In this document: one piece after another, positions 33,956 to 48,000 of the stretch
How positions within the stretch are numbered: the stretch's first letter is position 1
How the letters are laid out: each line of letters opens with the position of its first letter
Source of the DNA: Pomacea canaliculata
Taxonomy: Eukaryota > Mollusca > Gastropoda > Architaenioglossa > Ampullariidae
Assembly: GCF_003073045.1 (NCBI RefSeq)
Contig: NC_037595.1
Location: 11,400,074-11,464,073 of the forward strand
Direction: 5' to 3'
Length of the DNA: 64,000 nucleotides
The notes under the pieces: model-generated
The model's input: the letters and a program-made list of their open reading frames with translations, nothing else
Databases searched by the model: none
Told to the model about the DNA's origin: nothing
Translations under genes and position numbers: made by a program

Positions 33956-34780
33956 TTTATAGTTGATTCTTTTGTAACACTTGTAATTTTTGGTGACAAA
34001 GAAAGATTAAAACAGTTGTTATATGAGACTTTTCTACGCTGAAATAGTTCTGTTTTTCTCCTCCAACTTAATACAAAAGTTTGGTTAGTCCTCGATCATC
34101 TCATGAAAAAGCTGTAGTTACATAGCGACTGAATATCTTCAATCAGTCCATAGATTATTTTGATTTTCCTGAAATCATCTTTGTGGAGACAAGGCACTGC
34201 CGATGACCTTTTTCATATCCTTTGGTGTCTCAGATTAAGTACGTGATTTTATTTTATTGTTTGGTTAGCTTTCTTTTGATTACGTGGTTTTGTACTGAAA
34301 AAGAAACTTTAATTCAGTATAAATTATTTTTCTATTCTGCTTAATTTTATTTTTGAACACTTATCTGTATGCTAGATGAAAATATTTGTGCTCAGTTTGT
34401 TTCTCTCTCCCTATCTCTCATATACGTGAACAATATAAGTTGTACGCATCACTAAACATCTCCTAATTTAACACTCCTTTTTATAAATGCATGCTAGGTA
34501 ACGGCCATACTTTTTAAGACTTGCTTTTCTTGCTTCGTTGTCTTAATTTTTCATGATACTTTTTGCCATATTGTTCCATTGAGTGCTGATTTTTGGGGAG
34601 CTGCCTATTAACCATACTACCTTTGCTATCTTTCTTCTTTTAGTAGGCTTGGTGTCAACATTATTATTACAGATTAACAGATGTACAAGTTGTTAATGGT
34701 GGTTCGTGTCCATGTACAGTATCTTATAAATAAAGCAAAATGTATCGGTGTATGTGTTTTTATGGTAGTGTGAGAGAGAG
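33956..34780. other. 3' flank of copy E
   Basis: AT-rich sequence with a candidate AATAAA at 34729-34734, about 770 bases beyond the stop codon. It has no homology to the intergenic repeat that follows copies A and B, so this end of the array has a different 3' context. Confidence 0.4.
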
Positions 34781-34918
34781 AGACAAATGACAGATAAAAA
34801 ATCCTTACCTCTGAGGGTAACAGAATAAGCAAAAGTTATGCTTCTTCACATCTAGTATGGATCTTAAAAAACACACTTCATTACTACAAAGACATTATAG
34901 TAACACAGAAAAGAAAAA
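34781..34918 (+). repeat. Relic of TRIM-C1q intron 3
   Basis: This matches the intron 3 of copies A (about 3119-3260) and E (about 33078-33215). Shared pieces include ATCCTTACCTCTGAGGGTAA, AGAATAAGCAAAAGTTATG and TACAAAGACA. No C1q exon follows. It marks the right-hand limit of detectable array sequence. Confidence 0.6.
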
Positions 34919-36928
34919 TGTTATGTGCAAAGATGAGGGTTGATATTTTGACGGGCAATTGTTTTATAACTAGGTAAATAATGATTTTGTGCAGACGCAT
35001 GGGTGTGTGACTTATTTCCATAGATGCATTGACGAGCACAGTTGGCATTCCCGTTCCGAATACATGTAATAAATACATATTGTAATCTAGCTGATGCCAT
35101 TTTAACTCTTGTAAATGTACAACCTTTAGCTAAACACAAGCACATATATATATATGTCTTTGTATGTATGTTTCGTGTTAACATACATCAGCACGCTTGC
35201 AATTATATGGATAGATATAATATATCCATAAATATTATATCCTTACTAAATGATCAGCGTCTTTGGCCTGCAAATAAATTAGGACGTTAAACACTAATCT
35301 TGAATTTTACAATTGAGTTTCCCAAGTTCATTGCATTGTATATATAGCTTGCTAGACAACTTGTAATACTACGTTGGTTATTTGATATGAGCATTGAAAA
35401 ATGGGAAAATGATGGGTAGTACCAAAATTTGGGAGAGAGAAATTTTTCCCGTAAGCGAGTATATTGTGGATAACACTATAAAAATGTAATTCAGTTTCTT
35501 CAATGTTTTTGCATAGGAAACAATTTTTGATTAATTCTTGAGAGTTATATACCTTAATTTGTGGCACTTTAGGTTAGTAACACCTAGTCTAAATCTGACT
35601 AGGGCACTTCTCATCCCTATGATTTAGATTTTGTAAATAAGAACACTGGGAGAAACTAGTTTTAAAACAACGATAAGGATAGAAGTGGTCACTACTAGAC
35701 TAGTTAGCCTCTCACTCCACTCTTCCTTGTAACTATCAATCTTTGTTTAAATTCTTTAAAAAGATAATTTCCTGCACTTTGTTGACCCCATACAAAGCCA
35801 AAATCATATCTGTACAAAACCATCATGATGCTGTTAACCTGGGTGATCTTATTGTTTACATGATTATTATATAACATTGTGTAAACCTTTCTAGAAATCC
35901 TGCTCTTAGGAGGGTAAACTATTCTTAACCACTACTCTTAAAAAATCTTATATAACAGTTTATACAGGATACATCCCATATTCTCCATAAACTATTATCT
36001 TTGGTTTTTTTAAAGACAAAGGTATGAACCCTTTCAATTTTTGTATCAGCACAAGTCAGCAGGATTCAAAACCACACAGAAGGACAGGATGAATTAGTGT
36101 CTAAAAAAATGTTGAAATAGAGGGAAGGAGAATGATTGTTAAGCCAATACAATATTTTCAATGTTCACATCACTGCCTTGCGGGATTGGTAAATCCTTTA
36201 GTGCCTGTGTAGACACACAGTGGGTTGATAATATAATTCCCAGGTATTTGTATGTTTTTTCATCTCAGGGTTATATGGTGCTAGTAGCACACACATACAC
36301 ACACATTAGGGATGGTAATATTCTCTAACAATCTATACTTGTTAAACAGTCAATGTGAGATAGGTTTGGTTTTGGCTCTGCGGTGGTTTATCGTTCATTT
36401 CACTGTGTGTGTAAAAAGCTTAAAGCTTTGTAGTATTATATATTGGCATTCAGTCTTTGGGGCTATTTAAAAGCTTTCAAATAATTGATCGAGGACTTCA
36501 CGACTATTAAAATTTCTTTCGAACTGCAGAGCTTTGAAAATTTGTTTCCTTAAAGTTCGTCATAACAAGACAAACATGGAAAAAAAAAATAAACAAGTTT
36601 AGCAAACTGTTTATGTGACGGTTATACAAAATCTTTGGTCAACCATCCACTCATATTTGTCCTGCAGAATTTAGAGAGATTTAGTTATAAAGGGGAGAAC
36701 CGCTAGAAACACAAAGGGCCACAACTCTTAAATTGCCGAGCGCAGATTGTACTATTTATGTCCCCTATCGTATTTTCCTCCAAAAATTGGTTTTTGAGAT
36801 ACATTTAAGCTAAAGATTTTGTTTAACATTAAAGATTCTTTTTGCCTTATGTTTGTTATTTGGGGGTGAAAATATGTATGTGTGTATATAGCATGGATGC
36901 ACGTGTATGTTTTCTTTTTGGTTGGGGA
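34919..36928. other. AT-rich intergenic DNA, nothing recognised
   Basis: About 2 kb with no supported gene, no array homology and only short interrupted open frames. A few CACACA runs occur near 36285-36310. Confidence 0.4.
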
Positions 36929-36933
36929 TGTTG

Positions 36934-37278
36934 TATAAGTAGAGGAACATGAGTGCGTGGCCGTTTTTATACACGCACAACAGACATACTAAACTCTTCG
37001 TCCAGTGCTTCAAGCGTAAACCGTTCAGTAACCATGCAAGAATTACAAGACTGTGTGGAGATCGAGCAAAAGCTAACAGCAGACGACAGCTGTAGCTACA
37101 GTGAGATGAAACTCGGCCTCAAATCACCACAGCCCCACATCCCCCCACTCGCGTGCGACTCTCTCCCCCAGCGTCCCGAGGACCCTCGACAGTGTTTACC
37201 TTTCGCTGCAGTGAGATCGTGTCGCGCATAGTGTGGGATGCTCCGATTCCAGACAGATTCTTCAGTAGCATCGGACAG
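36934..37278 (+). promoter_or_regulatory. Candidate TATA promoter and first exon of an unknown plus-strand gene
   Basis: TATAAGTA at 36934-36941 is followed, 93 bases after its end, by an ATG at 37034 opening a 65-codon frame (MQELQDCVEIEQKLTADDS..., stop at 37231). The base composition turns GC- and CpG-richer than its surroundings. A second frame stays open from about 37106 to a donor-like GGACAG/GTGCGC at 37279 (CSEIVSRIVW, IPDRFFSSIGQ). I recognise no domain. It could be a small gene, a leader exon or a CpG-rich regulatory island. Confidence 0.25.
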
Positions 37279-38011
37279 GTGCGCCGAGGGGGGAGAGTTG
37301 GGGAGGGTGAATTTTGTTAAGGAAGAGAACGTGACTCTTAAAGTCACATAAACTTAGTGACCGTCATGCTGATAGAAGTTGATAGTTCTTGCACTGGATC
37401 ACATTTTTGCACTTCCGGAAATAATGTCATAGCAAGCTCCATGTTACTGGGGTTTTTTTTTTTTTTTCCCCGTAAATAATCGTATAAAATAAAATCTTTA
37501 GAAGACATGACACCAGGCAGATGGTAAAAGAAACTAGTATGGTGTGACTTACCATGTCTTAAAAACTGAAATAAATAGGGGCTTAGGCTACAGATCTTAC
37601 ACAGAAGTTCCTTTTCTTACAGGAGGGAATTAAAAGAAACGTTCATTATTGTCTATATCAACGTTTCACTTCAACTTATTTTCATACATTTTAAAAAACT
37701 CTCCACGTTGATATCTTATACCATGCTCCTTTCATAAATTATGCAAGTGCGTCACTGAGTGCGAAATATCTCAACACATAGGATGGTGTGTATTTTTTAG
37801 ACTTACTTTCAATTCACAGTCATAATAGCTGTGTGTGTGTGTGAAGGTGGGGCACAGGTGACTCGGAGTGATCACAGACGAAGCCCATTATTTACACACA
37901 CACGCAGACAGCAATATGATTTCCCATACCACATCATCAATAGCAACAGTCTACAAACCTCAAAATAATGACAGGTCTCTGTTTTCTTATCCTACCCACC
38001 CACCCTGTTAG

Positions 38012-38258
38012 TATTAATCGCAAAAGGAAACCGAAAGAGTGCGCATCCTTGCCCGACATACCGCATTCCTCCAGCTGGTATGTCAACAGAGGCCCACGGA
38101 GACGCACTGCTCACCTCGCCGCGCCACCTGGCCGCTGGTGATCGACTTAACGGCTTCAGCAACAGTTCAAAAGACTCTGGAACCGCCGCAGACACCAACA
38201 CCCAGTGCCTCCTGTTCCCCACCGCACGTTACGGAACCCCAAACATTCGAGAAATCAG
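38012..38258 (+). CDS. Possible internal exon of an unknown plus-strand gene
   Basis: A pyrimidine-rich tract ending CACCCTGTTAG precedes 247 bases that stay open in one frame (81 codons; GDRLNGFSNSSKDSGTAAD, LLFPTARYGTPNIREI). They end at a strong donor, AATCAG/GTAAGG. Codon third positions are GC-rich compared with the flanks, as in the real exons of this window. It may belong with the candidate first exon at 37 kb, but the phases cannot be tied together without a transcript. No domain is recognised, and the open frame may be chance in a GC-rich island. Confidence 0.3.
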
Positions 38259-41200
38259 GTAAGGTAACTCCAGCTATGCAGGCGCCTGGAATGGAGGAGT
38301 TGTGAAAAGGATCTCCTCCCCTGTTCACGCACAATTTGCACAAGAACTCGCGGTCTGCTAAACGATCGTGATTGGTGTGGAGCAGAGGAGGTGGGAGGAC
38401 GAGGGGGACCTAGAAGCAGGCAGGAAATGTTTGTTATGTGGGGTATGAATCAGTCCTTGCTATGGCGTCTTAAAAGTGTTGACGGTTTCTATTTTCTTAA
38501 AGAATAATAAATTCATTTTGGGGGGGGGGGAAAAATTCTGAAAAATGTTTAGTTGTTCACAATAAAGATATATACGCTCAAGGTACAGCGTTAGACAAAG
38601 AGTGGATGAGATAGGAAGACAGGGATCGAGAAAGATTTGGATACATTTGAAAGGGAAGTCAAAGATAATAATTTGTACGAAGTGAATTAGCGAGCGAAAG
38701 AAAGATGAATTTATTTTCGAGCACAAATTGATGGCAAGCCTCCGATCCTTTCTCATAGTTCACGCATTTATGGTCAGTCTGAAAATTGATGATCATTTCG
38801 TCTATCTAAATTAAAATAAGCAAATAGAAAAACCCGCTCTACCGTCCCACCTTTTCTCTTGATCAGTCGCCTGCACAAATTAACAGCACGATGTCAAAGC
38901 GACTTTTTTTTTATCAAGAATATAAAAAAGTCCACATTAACTCATTGGTGCTTTTGTATAATTAATTGAGAACACGAGGTCGTTTCTTCAATACCTTGTA
39001 TTATTTTTCTGTTATATTTGAATACACAGTGCTTACATAAGCATCCACTTTATTCTCAATCACACCTGGGCAGAAGAGACAATGATGATATATGGAAATT
39101 CAAATTACGGAGATGTAAGAAACAATAACAAGTCATTTATGACTTCAAATAACTGGGGATTCTGTAGCAGGGGAACTTAGTCTACGTTTTTCATCTTTTA
39201 TCTTCTTTCCTTCATCCTTTATTTCTTTCATTCATCATTTGTTTATTTCTTTTGTTTGTTTGTTTTTTTGGTTTTTTTGGTACCGTTGCTTGCGTTCATT
39301 TTTTAATTAATTTCTTCTATCCATTCTTGTTTACTGTCTTTCCCTCTGTTTTTTTTCACGTTTCTTCGTTTCTCTTGTCCTAACTTACCTGGCGCGTTCA
39401 AGCATTTTCTTCCTGTCAACAAAATCTATCCACATTTTTGAACAAGTCAAGAGGTAAGCTGATAAACAACTAGATCATTATTACAACCTCCCGAGCATTA
39501 TTATAGTCAGAAATAGGCTGTATATTTCTCTAAACCCTCGTGTAGTGCTCAGATTTATTCCTGCAAAACTTGTTAATACAAGAAATTTACTGGTTTTATC
39601 TCCCGAACAAGGCGATAAATCATCGAGCGATGTCGAAAACAGTGCATCGTCCGTACATCAGCCAGGACATGGACGCACATTTAAGCAGTAAATTGTATCA
39701 CAATAAAAACTTGAAGCGCTGATGTATTATAGCCAATGGAAATTTACTCGCTAGCATCACCTCCCTTTGATGCTCCCCGACGACGCTGACGAGCATCCCA
39801 ACTCTCCTTGGTGTTAATTGCGGTCCGCCATGACAGTTGGCTCCGCGAAACCTCTGGCGCGAAGAAGGCGCGTGACTTACGACCAATTTACGCTCAAGGC
39901 CCCTAACCCTGCGCTCCTCTAAGGGTTAGGGGAGTTAACTCTCGGGAGAAAAAAGCCTGTACGCAAGATGGGTATAAACTAAAGAGGGTTTTGCTAAGGC
40001 TGTGTGCTGAATGTGGGCAGCTTAAAAGGCCCGCAACTACGGAAGTGGAAATGTCGAGAGTATGTAATAGCTCAAGAATCCTGATATTGAGGATCCGCCC
40101 ATTAGTGACATGAATAGGCGAGAGTAAATATTCATTTAGGGAACACTAGTGACAGAGAACGTGAGGCTCCGAGTGCTTTATAGCAAGAAGGATGCTAAAA
40201 GAGTTATCTTCCGTGGGCTGGCGATAACCGCAGAGTTATCTCTTCGAATTTGGCGCGTGCCACCGTGTGCAAGTGTATTAGACTAGAGTTGTCTTCCCTA
40301 CCCCCCCCCCTTCTCTTCATCCTTAAAATTAAATAGGTTTTGGGTCAGGGCGAACAAGGAAAGAGTTACCTACCCATTTACCCGATAATTCTTGGCTTTC
40401 CACCCGCTTGTCCCTCCTCCTGCACCCAGTCTACACTCTCCATCACCTTTCCTTGGCTAAGCGTCTTCATTAATGCTGCTTGTGGGAGGTTGGTGTGGGG
40501 GGACGATTATGCCGATCAAAATCGAGCGAATCATGAGAGCTGTTTCGTCAACAAGACCAATGTTTTTGGTGTCTCAATTAAGGTGCCATTCTAAACATCA
40601 CTCGCCGCTTTTTTCTGCTGTGGACTGCGAGTTTCCTGTTTTCCAGAGGCTGCGAGGAGCGTATCGTTTCCAAGGCTGCGCCGAAACCCGAGAACGCAAT
40701 CCCAAGGTGCACCACGGGGATGTTGTTTTCTCGGGCATTCTGTTCGCTCAAAATTCGGCTTCTTCTTTCGAGATTTAATAAGAAGACGAGCTTTTTTTTT
40801 TTTTTAATTTCGGAATAAATCGTTTTGTGGCGGAGCCGCAAGCCCGGATGTTCCTATCCCGGATAGTTCATTAATCCTCTCCTGCGCATGCGCACGTTCG
40901 AAACCCTACTTAGCACGTCGGCAGGATACTGTTGCACGTGCCGGGTACCACACCCTCTGTACTCTCGCTCCACCGTCTGAGAACGACGACTTCTTGGCGT
41001 CTGCGCATCCCAGGGCTGCCATTCCATCATAAGGGAGGTGACTCCGCAGTTTGCCATCACTTAAACGGTCCTGTGTGGTTAATTAAGTCCCCTCAAGCCT
41101 GTGTTAGTCGCCTTCATCCGTCGATGCCCGTTGTGCTACAACAGGAGAGCTTTTGGTTTCTTGGGAGGGCAGGATGTGAAGGCATGCTAGTGAGGTGATC

Positions 41201-41400
41201 ACTCACAGAACTCACAAACCCGCTTCTTGTGTTTTCATGGCAACCTGGTGAAGGTTCAAACACATATCAGTAATTCGGGATTCATATTCCTAATTCCACA
41301 TGTGATGCCAACTTCATGGCGCCCATCTTCAGTATCGTAAACATACTTTTAGTGACAATAAAATAAACATCGCTTTATCATGATGAAATTATCCTCACAT
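38259..41400. other. Non-coding DNA with GC-rich islands (39700-40270, 40340-41190)
   Basis: AT-rich sequence broken by two islands of higher GC and CpG content. They carry several direct and inverted short motifs, for example CCCTAACCC followed by GGGTTAGGGG at 39900-39930. No exon can be supported on either strand. The islands may be regulatory DNA. Confidence 0.3.
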
Positions 41401-42296
41401 CTTGTTTATTCCTAGTGTGTTGTTTATCACCTTTACCTTTGTCTCTTTTAAAGCCTTCCTCTCTCTCTCTGTATATATATAAATATATAAATAATATACA
41501 GCAGCGTGAACGCTGTTGATGTTGCCGTCACCTCTGTACACACACTCAAACGAGGCAACAGCAGTTGCATTTTTTATTCTCTCTCTGTATAAATTATTTA
41601 TTGAATATTTGCCACATTGTTTTATTTGTTTGTTTATTATTTGCTAGTAAGGCCATCCACATATCATATCATGTTATACTGCAGAAGCAAATCATGAAAG
41701 GAGTTCAGGCAGAAGCGGATGAGACCGTAGTAGTTGGATATTTAAATAAACCCGAGGTCCAGCCCTGTGAGCATCCAGCCCTGTGAACAATGTTTCAGGT
41801 CCAGAGACAAGCAAAGTGTCTAGACATGTACTAGTATGTATACTTGCTGTTTGGTCCACTGTCTGTTTGGTCTCACTCCCGACAAATCTCTTCATCAAAA
41901 GTGACTTTCCCAATGTCTCCAAAGCCAGAAGTTGCTCAAGGGTTGATCAAACATAAAATTTCTAACGAGACAGAGGAGACTATCGGTGACTGCGGTGGTG
42001 CTAATCACCGCTGGCCAGAGAGATTTTATTTCGCGGATTTCTGTAATGAGTTGTCACGATAAATGCTGGGGCCTGATAAATGACTATATCTACGGCAGTC
42101 ATTAAAGCGAGTAAAGCCTCGCTCCTGCAGAGGGAATGTATTCTGGGTGGATATCGGGGAGGCCCCCGTCGTTGCCCGTTGCCCTGCCGACAAGAAATCG
42201 TGTGTGACACTATCTTCCAGATTTCATGCAACTCATAAGACCACTGGCTTCTGTGACCCGTGGGTATAAAAGTTGTTGTTCGGGGGTAGTGGTGGG

Positions 42297-42520
42297 TGTG
42301 TATGCATGTCTGTGTGTGTGTGTGAGAGAGAGAGACAGAGAGTGGTATGAGAGTTTTTTGTATGTATGAGAGAGAGAAAGAATAAAGAGAGGTTGTGTAC
42401 ACGGATGTTTGTGTTTGTTTGTGTATGTGTGAGAGAGAGAGATAAAGAAGAAAGAGAGATTGTGTTCATGTATGTGTGTGTGAGAGAGATGTAGAAAGAG
42501 AAAAGAGAGGTTGTGTCCCC
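42297..42520. repeat. Purine and TG-rich simple repeat tract
   Basis: Repeating cycles of GTGTGTGTG followed by GAGAGAGA and AAAGAGAGGTTGTGT, three to four times over about 220 bases. Open frames across it are low-complexity artefacts. Confidence 0.7.
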
Positions 42521-44890
42521 CGTGTACCTTCACTTCTCTTTCCCTCTTTATCAGTCCACTTCATTTTGGTATCTATAAACTCACATCAATTTTTTTCATC
42601 TAGTTCTACAATGATATTTTCCTAACTTGTACATTCTAACCCCTCTTTTTTCCTACAAGATCCTCCCCAAACCTCCTTAACCTACAAGAGACACGACCTG
42701 CAGAATTACTTTGCGTTTTCGGCAGCCCCTGCACTCAGGTCCCTGTCTTCATCCGGGTCTTCACTCAAGGTGCTGCTCCAGCTTTTGTCTACACAGTCGG
42801 AAATTATCGCCCACTTACAGAAGAGGAGTGATGAAAACAGGATTATCTACCTTTTTATCAAACGGCTCCCTTGTATGCTTTAAAAACCGACGAGTGCTTC
42901 AAGATCTGTAACGAGCGGTCTCGGTTACTGCCTCTTGCTGAGCTCTCTAATGGGAAGAGAATAATAGGTGAGGCGATAGTTACAGCAAGTGTATTATCGG
43001 AGCGGCTCCCCAGGCGTCTGTCTTTTTTTAACTGCCTGGCTGCTGAGAACACGAGATGCAGGCACTCGACAGAACAGTTCCTAGGGGCCAAGGTAATCAG
43101 TACTTTGACATCCTCACTCCAGTCCGGGACTTTGATGTGCTGGGGATTCCCGCTGTCAAATATTTAAAAATATAGAAAAATATAGAAAATATATATAAAG
43201 TGTATACTAGTGACTATATCACAAAGTAACAAACGATACTTGAGATGGTATTGGCAAATATTTGTAACAAAATTATTTTTAAGTGAAATGACATATCATA
43301 ACCAAAAATTTAAATTATTAACTAACAATTATTTTTATTTATTTCTATCTTATTTCTTTTTTTATTTCTTTAACTTCACTTCTGGTTTTACTCTGAATCT
43401 TAACTGCTTTTTACGGGCAAGCAGCTGTCTCGCATCCACACATTCCAGGGCCAGCTGGGTTGCATGAGCGGGTGTATCTTCAGTTCCATACATAAAGCTG
43501 CCCATAGGAACTGTCCACGTTGTGAGATTTATGGGCGCTACTATGTGCGGAAAGGAGATATGATCCACCCAGGGTCTCCCCTCATCGATCTCTTTTAGGA
43601 TCCTTGAAACTTTTGTGTCTCTTTTTAGGATCCTTGCATCTGCAATGTGTCTTTCTAGGTCTACACATATTCTGGGACTCTTTGAGTGTCAGTGTCTCTT
43701 CTGAAATTCAGAATCCGTGGGTCTGATGGGATTTTCTTCTCTGAGAATTTAACCTCTTCGACTAACATTTTTGTATCAAAGGACAATGTTTTGTACACTT
43801 CAGATAATGTCGAAATGATAGTGGCCATTGATGATGGATGTATCAAAGACATCTAACACTGATGCATGTCACTCTCTGCATACATGAATATCAAATTATT
43901 AATTCCAAAGTTTTCAGTATAGTTTATAACAGGATACCCTTCTATGTAGATGTCCTGGTCAACAAATGCTTGCTTTGTCTTCTTATTTTGGTGATAAAGG
44001 GGTTAAAACCTCTACAGCCTTCGCTTGGAACACTTCTCAGGCAGGCAAGATCCAAACTCAGCTCACTTGGCATGGTCCTGGGTTATCACCGACGAGCATC
44101 CATCATGGTCTTAATTCTATCGCCTACCTCTCTTCACTTGGATCAACAATTTTATGCGCGCCGCTCTATCACACTGTGTCCTGCCGAGATAAAATATAGC
44201 CCACTCGTCTACAATCTGTTGGCGCGTGCAGATCGTGAGGGATGCCCGGAAGACGAGCAAGAGTTTGGGGAAAAGAGGGGAACAGGTACTTTCAACTGTG
44301 CTGAGTGGGATAGGTGCCTGAGGACGATATGAATATCGCCATCTTTGTTACGTACCCACACAGAGAGAGAACCGAGATAAAGGATGGAAGATAGAAGGGA
44401 GAGACAGAGAAGGAGAGAGAGAGGTTCTTAACACTGATTGATGCACTGTGCAAGGAACTTGTTCACACTGATTCCGATCGTGATAGGAAGGCGGTTGTCA
44501 GCCATTCTCTCCAGAAGAGCGGTGAAGCCGTACGGCATGGCAGAACTAATTCGACATTTTGTCAGCCGCCATAACGTGTGGTTAGACCTGTGTCTGGTCT
44601 GTCCGCCTACAGGTTCATTTGGAGACAGTTAACAAAACTGTTTTACTTTGCCTCATGCCTGCAGCAAAGCAGCGGAATCGCAATAAATTAGTGGTATCCT
44701 TGGTAACCCTGAGTTTTATGGTACTAGCTTTATCTCTGGGTATGTCGTGTGCACGTGCACACACACAAACAAAAACAAACACCCGCGTGCCCACACTCTC
44801 AAACACACAGAAAGGATGTAAAGAAGACTAATATTAATTTAAAGTAGTTTTGATTTTATGTAGGGAGTATTATATGTCTGAAAGGAATTC

Positions 44891-45081
44891 CATCCTTTCA
44901 CCTAACATAATTAGAATATTTTTTTTAATTTTTGTAACATTTTAAAGTTTTATTTGATATATGAAAACAACAGACAACTCCTATTCCATCCCTTCATCTA
45001 ACATAATTAGAATGATTTTTTTAAATTTTTGTAACATTTTAAAGTTTTATTTGATATATGAAAACAACAGACAACTCCTAC
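44891..45081 (+). repeat. Tandem duplication, two copies of a 96-bp unit
   Basis: The unit starting CATCCTTTCACCTAACATAA (44891) recurs as CATCCCTTCATCTAACATAA (44987). Both copies continue TTTTGTAACATTTTAAAG and end AACAACAGACAACTCCTA. The copies are nearly identical, so the duplication is young. Non-coding. Confidence 0.85.
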
Positions 45082-48000
45082 TCTACTGTAAAAGATAAGT
45101 TATGGTCATCCCCTAACCTTTTCAGGTTGTTTTAGGTGTGAGGGGTTAAAAATCTCACTCGGGGCCATCTGTACTCGAGGGCGATGTCCAACTCCTCTAC
45201 CTCGCTGCCTTACCTTTCTCAACCATCGATAGAGTCAGGTACCCGTTCGCGCCAGATGAGTCTCTGAAGACGTTTACTGCTCTACTCGGGTATCGAACTC
45301 TCGCGCTCTCAGTTCAGACACCAGCTCTCACCACCCGCTTCCCCCTGTGTAAGGACAAGGTGATAAATGAACGGATGTGGAGCTTAGGAATACAAATTAT
45401 GTTCAGCATCTTTATATGCAAGTAGTTTGCACCATAATAAAATAGATGAATGAGGAACGTTAAGCATGGGCAGTCGCACAAACACACTGACAAACTAGTA
45501 AGTATCCATGCCTGCTTATCTCAATCAAAGTTATCCTTGACAAGTCATCGCATTTTGAAATCGCCAGAAAGTGACTTTTATAGAGAAAAATAACAAGAAA
45601 AAACAAACGTGTATGCGTGAACAAGTTTGCAAGCGCATGTGAGTGAGAGAGAGAGAGAAAGAGAGACGGTGGGGAAGGAGAGAGCGTGGCAAGCCAAGCA
45701 CACAGTGTATGGGTGTTCCAATTCCTACCCTCCCATGTGCTTCGCTTACCGTGGAAAGGAAACACTCCAGATTATGTTTCGAAATTCCATCCCAAATGCA
45801 GCCGACTGCCTCAAGTTTTGCCTTGATAAAACCAGTTTCCATCTGCACTTCAAGACAGTTCTCAAGCAGCTTTTCCTCGGAGCCACGAGTCTTCAAGGGA
45901 AAGTTCACCGCCGAGAAAATTGTAGCCCTTTGACGACATAATTTAATTTTGCGAGCCCCCAATTTCTCTCCAAGTGAGAACCGCTTTACTTCGTTTATTT
46001 ATTCATTTTCATATAGATTTCACACAAAATTATCTTGCATCTCACAGAGTAATTGAGTTGATGGTAGGTTTACAGGAGCTGTCAGAACAGTTTAAAGTTG
46101 GGAATCTTTTTAGCATCGCTGGGATCTATCAATATTTATCTACTGATGGAATGTTAAAAAAACAAACATACAGACAAACAAATTCGTTAACTATGGTTAA
46201 TCAACTTTAAAAGTTGTACCAAAACCATTGTAACAGAAATAGAAACAATACAATAAAGATGAATGAAGTAGAAAAAAGAAGTTATTAAGTATGTGATACT
46301 GTTCATACAGTTATATTATATGACATGAGCCAATGACATTCTTAACTTTTAACTAACAAAAAAAAAAAAAGAGAAATCATAACAGATTCGTGAATGAAGT
46401 GCAGTAAATATTCAGAGATATAGAAGCATTTGGTGAAAATAAAGTGGATTATTTGTGATGTGGCGAAATCACAGAAGGGATGCTCGACCAACCGTTGATT
46501 GTTTCAGATGAAAAGTGTTATAAGCAAAGAAAATATTTGAAGCCGGAGACAAGAAGTTCTCATTTTTATAAACATAGAAACATAAATCTTATGTTTAATA
46601 ACTGCTGGAAACGAAAAACTAGACTCTACTGAAAATACTGATCACTAAATGATCGCAATTAAATTTCATTCTACTGAATGTTTTCCTAAGAAAACAAAGA
46701 AAAAGCACCGAACATTTTTATCATCACAGTTAAACGAATGAGAAAGATCTTTAAAATATGCGTCTACGAAATAAGTAAGAATAAATTCATAATGATTTTC
46801 AAAACTCCCTTGGAAACGGGTGTGACTTGTCTCTGGTGATGAAAATAAAAAGACACAGAAGGATGGGGGAAAGTCGGCTCGTTTGGTTACAAATACTTTT
46901 TGTTGTCGTTACTGATGGCTTGGAACTGGCTTAAGCTAATTTAAGATTCACTTTAGATAAATTATCTCATCAGCAATGCAGCAACATGTCCACAAGATAT
47001 AACTTCTGAACACTAATGATAAAAAATACTGAAAAGAAAACAGTAAAGAAGAACAAACATTATAATCTTTACTTAACTCAAAAGAAACAAAAAGCAACCA
47101 AAATAAATTTACAGGACGAAAACATCAAATTTGCAGTTTATGAAGCTTAAAGAATCATTTGCACGTTTGCTTTAACCGTTCCAATTCTTCCACCCCACAC
47201 TCCACTCCCGCTACCCGCGACCACCCTGGCTCGCCGTGTGCACGGTGACGTGCGTCTGTAGCCGGGGAACCTGATTTGATCGCAGGGGGGCACGTGCAAC
47301 ACGTGTGCTTCCAGCAGGCGGCGGAGAACATGATGGTGGTGTTTGGAAACCTCATCTGGCCTTTCGCTTTCCAGTCATGTCTTTACGGGAAAAAACAAGA
47401 GTACTCAAACAATGACACACACCCCAGAAAAAGCTCCATCATCACCATCTTAATCGCACTCTGAGTCCAGGTAAACATGGCGGGAATCATAGAAAGGGAA
47501 TCAAGCGTCGCCTTCATAGTACTAGACACAGTGAACCACTCACGTCACCTGACTACGGCTATTAGACTGTTGGAAGTGTTACCATCACCATCGCCATCTT
47601 TCTTTTCTTGCCTCTCGCCCCATTGCTCATCATAGATGATGATGACGAAGACGACGACGATGATGATGATGATGTACTTGTTACTCCTGTAGAAGTCATA
47701 TCAGAGAAGTAGAGTCGGCACCCTAGGAGAGGACGTTTGCTATCAAGTTCTCACATCTCTTCCCACTGGCCTGACATCCAGATCCGGCCAGTGAACAAAT
47801 CTCGAGGCCGAGGCTGCCGAGGTCTTGCGTTTCACCTTTTAATCTGCGCGCGACGCCTTGCTAATTGACTGGCGGGGCCCCACCGCCGGGACCTTATCAC
47901 CTGCAGGGAGAGGGGAGGGAACTCCTGGGGAGTGCGACTGCCAGTCCTGGCATGTAGCTGCCAGAGTCCCAGACACTTTCGTGCTATTGTGACAATTGTG

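Noticed and set aside
42001-42533. CRISPR-like or regularly spaced repeat array
   Set aside because: Units are GT and GA microsatellite words of irregular spacing in a eukaryotic genome.
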